Of a stretch of 64,000 nucleotides of DNA, positions 32,353 through 41,142 are shown piece after piece (position 1 is the stretch's first letter; each line of letters starts with the position of its first letter). Position numbers and translations under genes: made by a program. Below the pieces are notes generated by a model, which saw only the letters and a program-made list of their open reading frames with translations, was not told where the DNA came from and did no database searches. This DNA comes from Citrobacter werkmanii NBRC 105721 (lineage in GTDB: Bacteria; Pseudomonadota; Gammaproteobacteria; Enterobacterales; Enterobacteriaceae). The stretch spans positions 1-64,000 of the forward strand of contig BBMW01000018.1 of assembly GCA_000759755.1 (NCBI GenBank). Reading direction: 5' to 3'.

Positions 32353-33867
32353 CTAGCCGATATCCACCTGCGGTTTGCTGTTACGCTTACGGATCAGGCG
32401 CAGCACCGGCGGGATCACGATAACCAGTACCGCCATCACCAGCAGCACTTTTGCTACGCCGCTGGCCCACAGAATATCCATGCTGCCGTTACTGATAGAC
32501 AGCGCCCGACGCAGGTTTTGCTCCAGCATTTCGCCCAGCACGAAGCCTAAAATCAATGGCGACATCGGGAAGTGCATCTTACGCAGAATGTAGCCCAGTA
32601 CGCCAAGGGCGACCATCAACACCAGATCAAAGGTAGTGCTGTGAACGGCGTACACGCCTACCGCTGAGACTGCTGCGATAGCGGGCACCAAAAACCACAG
32701 TGGGATGGTCAGCATACGGGTAAACAGACCGATCAGCGGGATGTTCATCACCAGCAGCATCACGTTGGCAATCAGCAGCGCCGCAATCAGTCCCCAAACG
32801 ATATCCGGTTGTTCGGTGAACATCGCCGGGCCAGGAGTGATGTTGTACAGGGTCAGCGCGCCCATCATCACTGCCGTGGTGCCGGAGCCTGGAACGCCGA
32901 GCGTCAGCATCGGAATAAAAGAGCCACAGGCCGAGGCATTGTTCGCGGCCTCAGGTGCCGCCACACCGCGAATATCCCCCTTGCCGAAGCTGTCGCTGTT
33001 GCCGCTGAGCTTTTTCTCGGTCATGTAAGTGATAGCGCTGGCAATGGTTGCCCCTGCGCCAGGCAGGACGCCGACGAAAAAGCCGATCACCGATGAACGC
33101 AGGGTGGCGCCCACGCACTGCGCGCCTTCTTTGGCATTGAACAACATGCGGCCCGTTTTACGCACCAGCGTCTGGCCACTGCTGGTATGTTCCAGCATTA
33201 ACAGTATTTCTGAGACAGAGAACAACCCAATCACTACCACGATAAACTGCACGCCGTCGGAGAGATGAACACTGTCAAAGGTAAAGCGATAAACCCCGGT
33301 GTTGGCGTCCACGCCGACGGTCGCAAGGCCGAGACCGATAAGCGCTGCCAGAAATGATTTCAGTGGATTTTGCGCCATCATGCTGCCGAGACAGGCAATG
33401 GCGAAAACCATTAAGGCAAAGTATTCCGCCGGACCGAAGGCCAGCGACCATTGGGCTAACGCTGGGGCAAACAGAATGATGCCGCCGATAGCGATAAGCG
33501 AACCAAAGAATGAGCTGACCGCCGAGATAGAGAGCGCGACGCCGCCGCGCCCTTGCTGCGCCATCGGGTAGCCATCCAGCGCAGTCATAATCGCTGCCGC
33601 ATCGCCGGGCACGTTCAGCAGGATGGAGGAGATACGCCCGCCGTATTCACAACCAATGTAGACCGTCGCCAGCAGGATCAGCGCAGATTCAGCCGGCAGG
33701 TGCAAAGCGAAAGCCAGCGGCAGCAGGATCGCCACGCCGTTGATAGGCCCGAGGCCGGGCAGCAGCCCGACGATGGTGCCGACAAAGCAGCCAATCAAGG
33801 CGATAACCAGGTTTTCCGGCGTCATCGCCACCGCGAAACCCTGAGAAAGATAAATCCAGGTATCCAT
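32353..33867 (-). CDS. tctA: Tripartite tricarboxylate transporter large permease TctA
   Basis: TctA is the 12-helix permease of the TctABC citrate importer. The start at MDTWIYLSQGF gives 504 residues, the Salmonella length; a 46-residue upstream extension overlaps tctB and is rejected. Family features are GLLPGLGPINGVAILLPL near the N-terminus and its inverted repeat GVLPGAGATIASAITY in the second half. It is the last gene of the tctCBA operon, 10 bp after tctB. Confidence 0.96.
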   Translation of the reverse strand: MDTWIYLSQGFAVAMTPENLVIALIGCFVGTIVGLLPGLGPINGVAILLPLAFALHLPAESALILLATVYIGCEYGGRISSILLNVPGDAAAIMTALDGYPMAQQGRGGVALSISAVSSFFGSLIAIGGIILFAPALAQWSLAFGPAEYFALMVFAIACLGSMMAQNPLKSFLAALIGLGLATVGVDANTGVYRFTFDSVHLSDGVQFIVVVIGLFSVSEILLMLEHTSSGQTLVRKTGRMLFNAKEGAQCVGATLRSSVIGFFVGVLPGAGATIASAITYMTEKKLSGNSDSFGKGDIRGVAAPEAANNASACGSFIPMLTLGVPGSGTTAVMMGALTLYNITPGPAMFTEQPDIVWGLIAALLIANVMLLVMNIPLIGLFTRMLTIPLWFLVPAIAAVSAVGVYAVHSTTFDLVLMVALGVLGYILRKMHFPMSPLILGFVLGEMLEQNLRRALSISNGSMDILWASGVAKVLLVMAVLVIVIPPVLRLIRKRNSKPQVDIG

Positions 33868-33877
33868 CGTTTCTCCG

Positions 33878-34312
33878 TTAACCCAGCCAGGCGCCGAGTG
33901 GTAAGGTGACGTCAAGCAGCCGGTCGAAGGCATACCACAACAGAATACCGAGGACCGCGCCGGAAATACCCGCAGCCGGAATGGTTGCGCCGAACAGCAT
34001 GCCAATCACCACGGTAAGAATGGCGGTGGCGATGGGAAAACCGAGCCATTCAAAACCCCAGGCGTACATCAACAGAACAATCACCATCGTCAGCAGCTTT
34101 TGCAGCACATGACGGCGAGGCCAACTGATGGTGTCCGGGTGGCGCAACAGCAGCGCCACGGCGCATAACAGCATCAGGCTGATAATGCCCAGCGGAAAGG
34201 GACGCGGGCCAACCGGCTCATAGCTGTATTCGCTGCTGATTTGCCAGGCCACGAACAGCCCGGCTATACAGAGCAACAGCCAGATACCTGCAAAAATACG
34301 ATCGCTCATCAT
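33878..34312 (-). CDS. tctB: Tripartite tricarboxylate transporter small permease TctB
   Basis: TctB is the four-helix small membrane subunit of the citrate importer. The 144-residue product starts MMSDRIFAG; either of two adjacent ATGs may be used. Hydrophobic helices alternate with short loops, and the family's GPRFPLG-like motif appears as GPRPFPLGI at about residue 37. It is between tctC (14 bp) and tctA (10 bp). Confidence 0.93.
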   Translation of the reverse strand: MMSDRIFAGIWLLLCIAGLFVAWQISSEYSYEPVGPRPFPLGIISLMLLCAVALLLRHPDTISWPRRHVLQKLLTMVIVLLMYAWGFEWLGFPIATAILTVVIGMLFGATIPAAGISGAVLGILLWYAFDRLLDVTLPLGAWLG

Positions 34313-34326
34313 CTTTGCCTCTGCGT

Positions 34327-35304
34327 TTATTTCGCCAGACCGAAGGCTTTCGCCTGCTCACGATAATCCGTGACCTGCTTCTTCACGTACTCGTCGAGCT
34401 GCTTACCGCTCATGTTGAACTCGAACAGGCCGCGGAGATCGCGCTGCTTTTTAAATTCCTCGGTTTGCTGGAGTTTGTTAAAGGCATCGACCCACCACTG
34501 GTATTCGGCATCACTGACTTTTGGTCCAACGTAGAAGCCACGAATGATCGGCCACACCAGGTCGTAACCCTGCTCTTTGGCGGTTGGCACATTGGCTAAC
34601 TGACCCGGCAGGCGTTCTTCCGAGAACACCGCGAGCACGCGGATTTTGTCGCCGCTGAGATAAGGCACCATCTCGCTGAGATCGCCGGAAACTACCTGTA
34701 CGTGATTGCCCATCAACGCGGTAACCGGTTCGCCGCCGCCTTCAAAGGCTACATAGCGCATCTTGTGCGGATCGACGTTGGCTTTTTGCGCCAGCAGAGC
34801 CGACTTCATCCAGTCCTGACTACCGATTGAGGCACCCGCGCCAATAACTACGCTGTTAGGATCTTTTTCCATTGCCGTCAGCAGATCTTTCAGCGTCTTC
34901 CATGGTGAGTCCTGGCGTACGGCGATCATGCCGTAATCCGTGCCCACGCTTGCCAACCAGCGCACGTCATCCACGCCATAGCGACCAAATTTACCTTGTG
35001 ACAGGTTCAACAGGGAGCCGCCGGAGAAAGCCACCACGGTACCTGCTTCAGCCGGGCGTTGAGCGACGATTGCGTTATAGGCCACAGCGCCAACGCCGCC
35101 GGGCATGTAGGTTACGCGCATCGGTTTTTCGATAGCGCCGGTTTCCATCATGCTCACCTGAATCAGCTTGCAGGTGAGATCGAAGCCACCGCCGGGTTTC
35201 GCCGGGGCGATACATTCGGTGCGCGATGGCGCTTGTTCTGCCAGAACAGAGGTACTCATCAGTAAAATGCTTGCAGTAAGGGTACGAAGTAATTGTTTTT
35301 TCAT
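34327..35304 (-). CDS. tctC: Tricarboxylate-binding periplasmic protein TctC
   Basis: TctC is the extracytoplasmic citrate receptor. The 325-residue precursor has a signal peptide (cleavage probably after VLAEQA or VLA, residue ~22) and Bug/TctC-family features: IAPAKPGGGFDLTCKL and the GSIGSQDW loop. It is first in tctCBA, and divergent from tctDE across 153 bp, which must contain the TctD-controlled promoter. Confidence 0.96.
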   Translation of the reverse strand: MKKQLLRTLTASILLMSTSVLAEQAPSRTECIAPAKPGGGFDLTCKLIQVSMMETGAIEKPMRVTYMPGGVGAVAYNAIVAQRPAEAGTVVAFSGGSLLNLSQGKFGRYGVDDVRWLASVGTDYGMIAVRQDSPWKTLKDLLTAMEKDPNSVVIGAGASIGSQDWMKSALLAQKANVDPHKMRYVAFEGGGEPVTALMGNHVQVVSGDLSEMVPYLSGDKIRVLAVFSEERLPGQLANVPTAKEQGYDLVWPIIRGFYVGPKVSDAEYQWWVDAFNKLQQTEEFKKQRDLRGLFEFNMSGKQLDEYVKKQVTDYREQAKAFGLAK

Positions 35305-35457
35305 TGTTTATCCTCACACCGGAAAACCGGATTTTCAGGTACGAAAGAAGATTTTTGTGATTATGTGAGCCGATGTGTAGCAGTTCGGTTGCGTGATTGT
35401 TAAAACATTAACCTTTCAATTCCCTTTCAATGCGGCAGAAACTTTACAGGATGTGAT
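35305..35457. promoter_or_regulatory. tctC-tctD divergent control region
   Basis: This 153-bp gap separates the transporter and regulator operons. It must hold both promoters and the TctD operator by analogy with Salmonella. TTAAAACATTAACC (35400-35413) contains a TTAA direct repeat that could be part of an operator; this is inference. Confidence 0.5.
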
Positions 35458-36132
35458 ATGCGTCTCTTATTAGCGGAAGATAACCGTGAGTTAGCTCACT
35501 GGCTGGAGAAAGCGCTGGTGCAAAACGGTTTTGCCGTTGACTGCGTTTTTGATGGTCAGGCGGCCGATCATCTTTTACATAGCGAAACGTACGCGCTGGC
35601 GGTGCTGGACATCAATATGCCGGGGCTGGACGGTCTTGAAGTCGTCCAGCGGCTGCGCAAGCGTGGCCAGACGCTCCCCGTTCTGCTGTTGACGGCGCGC
35701 AGCGCGGTGGCCGACAGGGTGAAAGGGTTAAACGTCGGGGCTGATGATTATCTGGCAAAGCCGTTTGAAATTGAGGAACTGGATGCCCGGCTGCGGGCTT
35801 TGCTTCGTCGCAGCGCGGGGCAGGTACAAGGCATACAGCAACTGGGCGAACTGGCGTTTCATGATGAAGGCTACTTTCTGTTGCAGGGGCAACCGTTGGC
35901 GCTTACGCCGCGTGAGCAGGCCCTGCTGACGGTGCTGATGTACCGTCGGTTGCGCCCGGTTTCGCGCCAGCAGTTGTTTGAGCAGGTCTTTAGTTTGAGC
36001 GATGAGGTCAGCCCAGAAAGTATCGAACTGTACATCCATCGTCTGCGTAAAAAACTTCAGGGAAGCGATGTACGTATCGCCACGCTACGTGGTCTGGGTT
36101 ATGTGCTGGAGCGTAGCGATGAGGTGGGTTAA
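35458..36132 (+). CDS. tctD: Response regulator TctD (OmpR family)
   Basis: TctD is the response regulator of tricarboxylate transport. The 224-residue protein has a receiver domain with phospho-acceptor Asp51 (VLDINMPGLDG), Asp8 of the acidic pair, Thr/Lys switch residues (LLTARS, AKPF), and a C-terminal winged helix (about 125-220). It is 14 bp overlapped by tctE. It activates or relieves repression of tctC in response to citrate through TctE. Confidence 0.96.
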   Translation: MRLLLAEDNRELAHWLEKALVQNGFAVDCVFDGQAADHLLHSETYALAVLDINMPGLDGLEVVQRLRKRGQTLPVLLLTARSAVADRVKGLNVGADDYLAKPFEIEELDARLRALLRRSAGQVQGIQQLGELAFHDEGYFLLQGQPLALTPREQALLTVLMYRRLRPVSRQQLFEQVFSLSDEVSPESIELYIHRLRKKLQGSDVRIATLRGLGYVLERSDEVG

Positions 36133-37531
36133 GCCTCAGTCATTGTATCTGCAACTGCTGATGTTTCTGGGATTACCGCTGCTGTTGCTGTGGGGACTGT
36201 CGGCGTTTAACAGCTATGTCAGCGCGTTACAGGCGGCGACGCAGGCGTATGATCGGACGCTGCTCTCGTCCGCCAGAACCGTCTCTGAGCGGTTAGTGGT
36301 GCGTAATAAACGGCTGGAAGTGAATGTGCCGTGGGTGGTGTTGGACAGCTTTGAACTGAATATGAACGACAGGCTGTATTACAAAGTGGTCGACCCGGCG
36401 GGGAAGGTGATATCAGGTTATGACGATTTACCTGCGATGCCGCCTGCCACCTCGCGCACACGACTTTATCCGGCGCTGGCGTGGTTTTATCACACTGAAT
36501 ATCGCGGCGAAGCAATCCGTGTGGCGCGTTTGCTACAGCCCGTCAACGAGGGCGGTATTATCGGCATGGCAGAGATTTATGTCGCTGAAACGCTGCAATC
36601 ACGGCGTTATCTGGCGCGACAGTTGCTATTCTCCTCGTGGGTTTCGCAAGGACTGCTGGTAATGCTCACGCTGGTGCTGGTTGGCTGGCTGCTGCGCCGG
36701 GTGCTACGTCCGATGCGCCAGTTGTCATCGCTGATGGTACGTCGCGAACCTGGGCTGCTGACGCCGTTGCCGGAGCTGTTGCCGTGGTCGGAAACCCGTC
36801 TGCTGATTGTGGCGTTTAACCGCTATCTGGACCGACTGCGCGGCCTTATCTCTCGTCAGGAACGCTTCAGCGCTGACGCGTCCCATCAGCTTAAAACGCC
36901 ATTAGCGGTACTGAAAACTCAGGCGGCGGTAGCCCTCGCCAGCCCGCAGCCTCAGCAGTGGTACGAGAGTTTACAGGCCATGAGCGTGACTCTGGATAAC
37001 ACGATTCAACTGACGGAAAGGCTGCTTCAGCTGTCGGCTGTGAAGCGCAAAGAGCAGGGAGAAAAGCACTTCTCACCGGTTAATTTGTATGAGGTGGTGC
37101 AAAGCAGCTGTTTTACCCGGCTGGCGCAGGCACGCAGTAAAGCTATCGATCTGGGTTATGAGGGGGAACAGGGCGCGGTGTGGATTGAGGGCGATGAAGT
37201 CCTGCTCGGCGAACTGTGTGGGAATCTACTTGATAACGCCCTGAAATATACGCCGCCGCATGGTGTGGTGACAGCCCGACTGCAGCGTGAAGGCGAAGCC
37301 GTGGTGCTGATGATCGAGGATAGCGGGCCAGGTATAGATGATCAGATGGTTCATCAGGCGATGCTACCGTTTCATCGACTCGATAACGTTGGCAATGTCC
37401 CAGGCGCAGGAATTGGTCTGGCGCTGGTTAACGACATTGCGCGTTTACATCGTACACATCCGCAGCTGACACGTAGCGAAATCTTAGGTGGGTTAAGCGT
37501 GCGGGTGCGCTTTTTAAGCGTTGCTGGCTGA
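36119..37531 (+). CDS. tctE: Sensor histidine kinase TctE
   Basis: TctE is the membrane sensor of the citrate system. The ATG at 36119, inside tctD, gives 470 residues; translation is coupled. It has a first helix at about 13-33, a periplasmic sensor domain to about 165, a second helix at about 170-190, a HAMP-like linker, phospho-acceptor His256 in SADASHQLKTP, and the catalytic domain with NLLDNALKYTP (N-box) and EDSGPGID (G1). Confidence 0.96.
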   Translation: MRWVKPQSLYLQLLMFLGLPLLLLWGLSAFNSYVSALQAATQAYDRTLLSSARTVSERLVVRNKRLEVNVPWVVLDSFELNMNDRLYYKVVDPAGKVISGYDDLPAMPPATSRTRLYPALAWFYHTEYRGEAIRVARLLQPVNEGGIIGMAEIYVAETLQSRRYLARQLLFSSWVSQGLLVMLTLVLVGWLLRRVLRPMRQLSSLMVRREPGLLTPLPELLPWSETRLLIVAFNRYLDRLRGLISRQERFSADASHQLKTPLAVLKTQAAVALASPQPQQWYESLQAMSVTLDNTIQLTERLLQLSAVKRKEQGEKHFSPVNLYEVVQSSCFTRLAQARSKAIDLGYEGEQGAVWIEGDEVLLGELCGNLLDNALKYTPPHGVVTARLQREGEAVVLMIEDSGPGIDDQMVHQAMLPFHRLDNVGNVPGAGIGLALVNDIARLHRTHPQLTRSEILGGLSVRVRFLSVAG

Positions 37532-37889
37532 GATATTTTTATTGTGGTGTTTAGCCGCAATGGAAGGGTGATTCAAAATAAATCAAATAACACCATTGTG
37601 AAATTTGTCATACCTAAAATGTTTTCGCGTAGACCATAAATTGTTAACTGTCAATGATGGTTTTGTTGTAAGAAAATTGTCTTTTTTGATTTTGCGGTCA
37701 ATGCTTTGATTGTATTAATTCCTTTTAAAATCATATTGATAAAATCACTCAATGGCGAATTTTCACACATGCAAACATTGTTTTTTACATTTACTGACAA
37801 TGGAGCATTGCGTTTTTTAGACTTGTGATATAATTAGCATCATGAAATGAGAAAAAATAATTAAATATCAATAGATAATGGGCTGAGAT
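37532..37889 (+). promoter_or_regulatory. Promoter region of the exopolysaccharide operon
   Basis: No gene lies in this 358-bp AT-rich gap. The best promoter is an extended -10, TGATATAAT (37826-37834), with ATTGCG (37807-37812) 16 bp upstream as a weak -35, giving a start near 37841. I saw no JUMPstart or ops (GGCGGTAGCGTG) element, so RfaH control like that of colanic acid and group 1 capsules is not supported. Long A/T runs suggest H-NS silencing. Confidence 0.55.
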
Positions 37890-39305
37890 ATGCTTAAAAA
37901 ATCGCTAAAGATTAGCAGTCAAGGATATCCAGTCTTTTTAAAACTGGTTGATTTTATCGTTATTAATGTGACGTTAATTTTTAGTGCTCATCTGCTGGGG
38001 TTGATGCCATTTAACACCATTGCTATTCTGAGTATTCTGTTCTCCGTCTTTTTTTTATTGTTTGCTGAATATATCAAAATTTATCAGCAAAAGATTAAAA
38101 CGATTGGTTTGCGTAATCAAAAGCGGTTACTTTTTTGTACGCTGTTGGCTATATTTTTTAACGAGCTGGTGAGTATGACGGTGGCAGAGCCGGAGTCCCT
38201 CGGTTACTTAGACAGGCTACCTTCGCCTTTTTATTCTGCCATTATTTACTGGTACTTTATTCCATTACCTTTTCTTTATTACATTCGCTTTTTTATTTTT
38301 AAATATTCAACGAAAAAGAGTATGCGCGTGGCGATTATTGGTTTGACCGACAATGGTCTGGCCGCGGAAAGCGCATTACTGAATGAGTACGCCGATATCA
38401 AATTGGATTTGGCTTTTTATGATGAGCGTGCGTTATCGCGCTGTGGCGACATCGTGGATAAGGTCAAAAGCCCATTTCGTGGCCCGGTGATTAATCTGGT
38501 TGAGGAAGCCCGACTGGGAAATATAGACGAAATCTATATCGCTTTACCGATGGTGGCGCTGCATCGCATCCGCCATTTCTTGACCATGATGTCAGACACC
38601 ACCGTAGATACCTATATTGTTCCTGACTTTTATACCTACAGCAACAATATGTCCAAGCTACGTTCTATCCACAACCTGCAAACCATCGGTATCTTTAGCT
38701 CGCCGTTTGAAGGGGCGGGTTCGTTTATTAAGCGGGCAGAGGATTTGGTGCTTGGCAGTATCATTATGCTGATGATTTCGTCGCTGATGTTGGTTATTGG
38801 TATTGGTATCAAACTCACTTCTCGTGGGCCGGTTTTTTTCAAACAAGACAGGTATGGCCTGAGTGGGCAAAAAATTAAGGTCTGGAAATTTCGCACTATG
38901 CGCGTTATGGAGAATTCCGATACGGTAATTCAGGCCACGAAAAACGATCCGCGGGTGACGAAATTCGGTAGCTTCTTACGCCGTACGTCGCTGGATGAAC
39001 TTCCGCAATTTATTAACGTATTGCAGGGAAGTATGTCGATTGTGGGTCCCAGACCCCATGCGGTTACGCATAATGAGCAGTACCGCAAACAGGTCGAAAA
39101 TTACATGATCCGCCATAAGGTAAAGCCTGGCATCACCGGACTTGCGCAGATTAATGGTTTTCGTGGGGAAATCGATGCGCTTTATAAGATGGAAAAACGG
39201 GTTCAGTACGATATTGAGTACATTCAAAACTGGTCACTATGGCTGGATATAAAAATTATCATTAAAACTATTTTCAAAGGATTTGTCGGTAAGAATGCAT
39301 ACTAA
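37890..39305 (+). CDS. Undecaprenyl-phosphate glucose/galactose phosphotransferase (WcaJ/WbaP type)
   Basis: This 471-residue polyisoprenyl-phosphate hexose-1-phosphate transferase starts the repeat unit by moving a sugar phosphate from a UDP-sugar to undecaprenyl phosphate at the inner membrane. Four N-terminal helices (about 13-135) precede a Rossmann-like middle domain (VAIIGLTDNGLAAE) and a C-terminal catalytic domain with KRAEDLVLGS, KVWKFRTMRV, RRTSLDELPQFINVLQG and VGPRPH. Glucose-1-P is the likelier substrate by WcaJ likeness; galactose is not excluded. First gene of the exopolysaccharide operon. Confidence 0.9.
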   Translation: MLKKSLKISSQGYPVFLKLVDFIVINVTLIFSAHLLGLMPFNTIAILSILFSVFFLLFAEYIKIYQQKIKTIGLRNQKRLLFCTLLAIFFNELVSMTVAEPESLGYLDRLPSPFYSAIIYWYFIPLPFLYYIRFFIFKYSTKKSMRVAIIGLTDNGLAAESALLNEYADIKLDLAFYDERALSRCGDIVDKVKSPFRGPVINLVEEARLGNIDEIYIALPMVALHRIRHFLTMMSDTTVDTYIVPDFYTYSNNMSKLRSIHNLQTIGIFSSPFEGAGSFIKRAEDLVLGSIIMLMISSLMLVIGIGIKLTSRGPVFFKQDRYGLSGQKIKVWKFRTMRVMENSDTVIQATKNDPRVTKFGSFLRRTSLDELPQFINVLQGSMSIVGPRPHAVTHNEQYRKQVENYMIRHKVKPGITGLAQINGFRGEIDALYKMEKRVQYDIEYIQNWSLWLDIKIIIKTIFKGFVGKNAY

Positions 39306-40581
39306 ATTAATCGTTATTACCGGAATCGTGATATCGCAGCCCGCATGGGCTGATTTAACACCGAAATCACACATCGGCTTGGCGGGGATCGACTTCCAGG
39401 GCAAGGTCGCTGTGGATTATGGTTATAATGATAACGTGACTTATCAGCCACATAACAGCGATGCTGTCGGTTCCTCGTTTCAGAGCGCAGCGCCAGTGCT
39501 GAGTATGATCGGCGAGCGCGGTCAGGATAAGTATTTACTGATGTACTCTGGGGATTACCGTAACTACTCAAGCGATTCTGCTGATAACTACACCGATCAT
39601 TTTTTCCGTTTTAATGGGGCCTGGCGTTATGGACTCATGCATGGCTTAACCCTCAATCTGGAGGATTCACTTGGACATGAATCCCGTGGCCGCGGAATTA
39701 CTGAGGGTTTTTTACCCAGTCAGTTTCAGCAATATGGGATTACCTCACCGCTGACGACAAATTTCATCAACAGTGAACTGCGCTACAGCTATGGCGCGCC
39801 TGATGGGCGTGGCAAAGCGGAACTGGCGTTGTTATACAAAAAACTGACTTTCGGTAATACTTCTGATGTACAGGATACCAGTGAGGATTTTTACCATTAC
39901 ATTCAGGAACAGAAATGGCATGAAAATAGCCTGGTCGCGGAAATTTTTGACCAATACACATCCAGAACACGCTTTCGCTATAGCTTTATTACTAACCAGC
40001 GTCGCTATGACAACAACTCAGAAAAAGATACTAATGAATACTATTTGCTGTACGGCATGAAATCGCAGTTGACTGGAAAAACCAACGTCGACATGAATAT
40101 TTCATGGTTGTACAAAACATTTGAAAACAGCGCAAACTCGCATGATTTTAATGGTCTGAACTGGGACATAAAAGCAGAGTGGAAGCCGCTACAACAGTCG
40201 GTTTTCACGGCCCACTCGGCGCAAAGCATTAAAGACCCGTCGGAAGTTGGGGGATATATTTTAGTGACCCAGTATGGCATTTCTTACCAGCATTTCTGGT
40301 TAGGTAATCGTTTTTCGACTTTGCTGGATTATTCATACACTGCGGAAGACTATAAAAAACAGAACAAGGACCGGCATGATAAAGATGGGGTGTTTAGCGT
40401 CACAATGAGCTACGACTATACGCCATCGGTTAATTTTGAGATTAAATATCAATTAGATACATTGAATTCGAATAAGGATACTGACTCGTTTTATATCGGT
40501 CCCAACGACAACCAGGAAGTTATTAGAACGTTGGGTTATGATAATTCTATGATTATGCTTAAAGCTAAGGTTCAGATCTAA
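39295..40581 (+). CDS. Outer-membrane beta-barrel for polysaccharide export
   Basis: The 428-residue protein has a signal peptide (MHTKLIVITGIVISQPAWA) and then alternating beta-strand sequence to a hydrophobic C-terminal Ile, the pattern of an outer-membrane barrel (BBP2-like). About 409 mature residues would suit roughly 16-18 strands. The ATG overlaps gene 1 by 11 bp; a TTG four codons earlier is possible. With the short Wza-like lipoprotein next to it, it is the probable export pore. The tract is Asp/Asn/Tyr rich and likely periplasmic-loop diverse. Confidence 0.8.
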   Translation: MHTKLIVITGIVISQPAWADLTPKSHIGLAGIDFQGKVAVDYGYNDNVTYQPHNSDAVGSSFQSAAPVLSMIGERGQDKYLLMYSGDYRNYSSDSADNYTDHFFRFNGAWRYGLMHGLTLNLEDSLGHESRGRGITEGFLPSQFQQYGITSPLTTNFINSELRYSYGAPDGRGKAELALLYKKLTFGNTSDVQDTSEDFYHYIQEQKWHENSLVAEIFDQYTSRTRFRYSFITNQRRYDNNSEKDTNEYYLLYGMKSQLTGKTNVDMNISWLYKTFENSANSHDFNGLNWDIKAEWKPLQQSVFTAHSAQSIKDPSEVGGYILVTQYGISYQHFWLGNRFSTLLDYSYTAEDYKKQNKDRHDKDGVFSVTMSYDYTPSVNFEIKYQLDTLNSNKDTDSFYIGPNDNQEVIRTLGYDNSMIMLKAKVQI

Positions 40582-40582
40582 A

Positions 40583-41140
40583 ATGAAAATAATAGAACTG
40601 TGCGCGTTTTTGCTATTCAGTATCCTGGTGGTCGGGTGCTCAGCGTCCGGCCCAAGATTAATGGACGATCCTGCTACAGTTCAGCAGGATTACCGGCTTG
40701 GGGCGGGGGATACTGTCAATATCGCTGTTCACGGTCAACCCGATATGACGATGCGGTTTATTTTGGATAAGAGCGGGGAGATTAATTTTCCGTTTGTGGG
40801 CGCTCTTAAATTAAAAGATAAAACTGTCGATCAAGTGACCAACGAATTAACTCAACGGTTGACGGGAGATTACTTTACCACGCCGATGGTGACGGTGAGC
40901 ATTGCCGAGTTCCGTAAATACTATGTTTCAGGTGAGGTGAAAAGTCCGAACGGATTTGCCTGGGAGCCAGGTCTTACCGTCGAGAAATCTATTGCGCAGG
41001 CGGGGGGATTTACAGATCGTGCTGACCGACAAGATATCAACATTCGCCTGTCTGGCAGCAATCAGCTGCTTGAGAATGTCGATTTAACGCACTCTGTTCA
41101 TCCTGGGGATGTCGTGATTATTGGCATGGGGTTCTTCTGA
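40583..41140 (+). CDS. Short OPX (Wza-like) polysaccharide export lipoprotein
   Basis: The 185-residue lipoprotein has a lipobox VVGC (Cys19), a polysaccharide-export domain (YRLGAGDTVNIAVHGQPD to about 115) and one SLBB domain (YYVSGEVKSPNGFAWEPG to the end). It stops where E. coli Wza (379 residues) continues into more SLBB repeats and the amphipathic helix that forms the outer-membrane ring. It therefore cannot make its own pore and probably docks to the barrel encoded one base upstream. Confidence 0.88.
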   Translation: MKIIELCAFLLFSILVVGCSASGPRLMDDPATVQQDYRLGAGDTVNIAVHGQPDMTMRFILDKSGEINFPFVGALKLKDKTVDQVTNELTQRLTGDYFTTPMVTVSIAEFRKYYVSGEVKSPNGFAWEPGLTVEKSIAQAGGFTDRADRQDINIRLSGSNQLLENVDLTHSVHPGDVVIIGMGFF

Positions 41141-41142
41141 CG

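Noticed and set aside
37532-37889. RfaH/JUMPstart control of the exopolysaccharide operon
   Set aside because: No GGCGGTAGCGTG or close variant was found in the leader, and the region is AT-rich without the conserved JUMPstart sequence.
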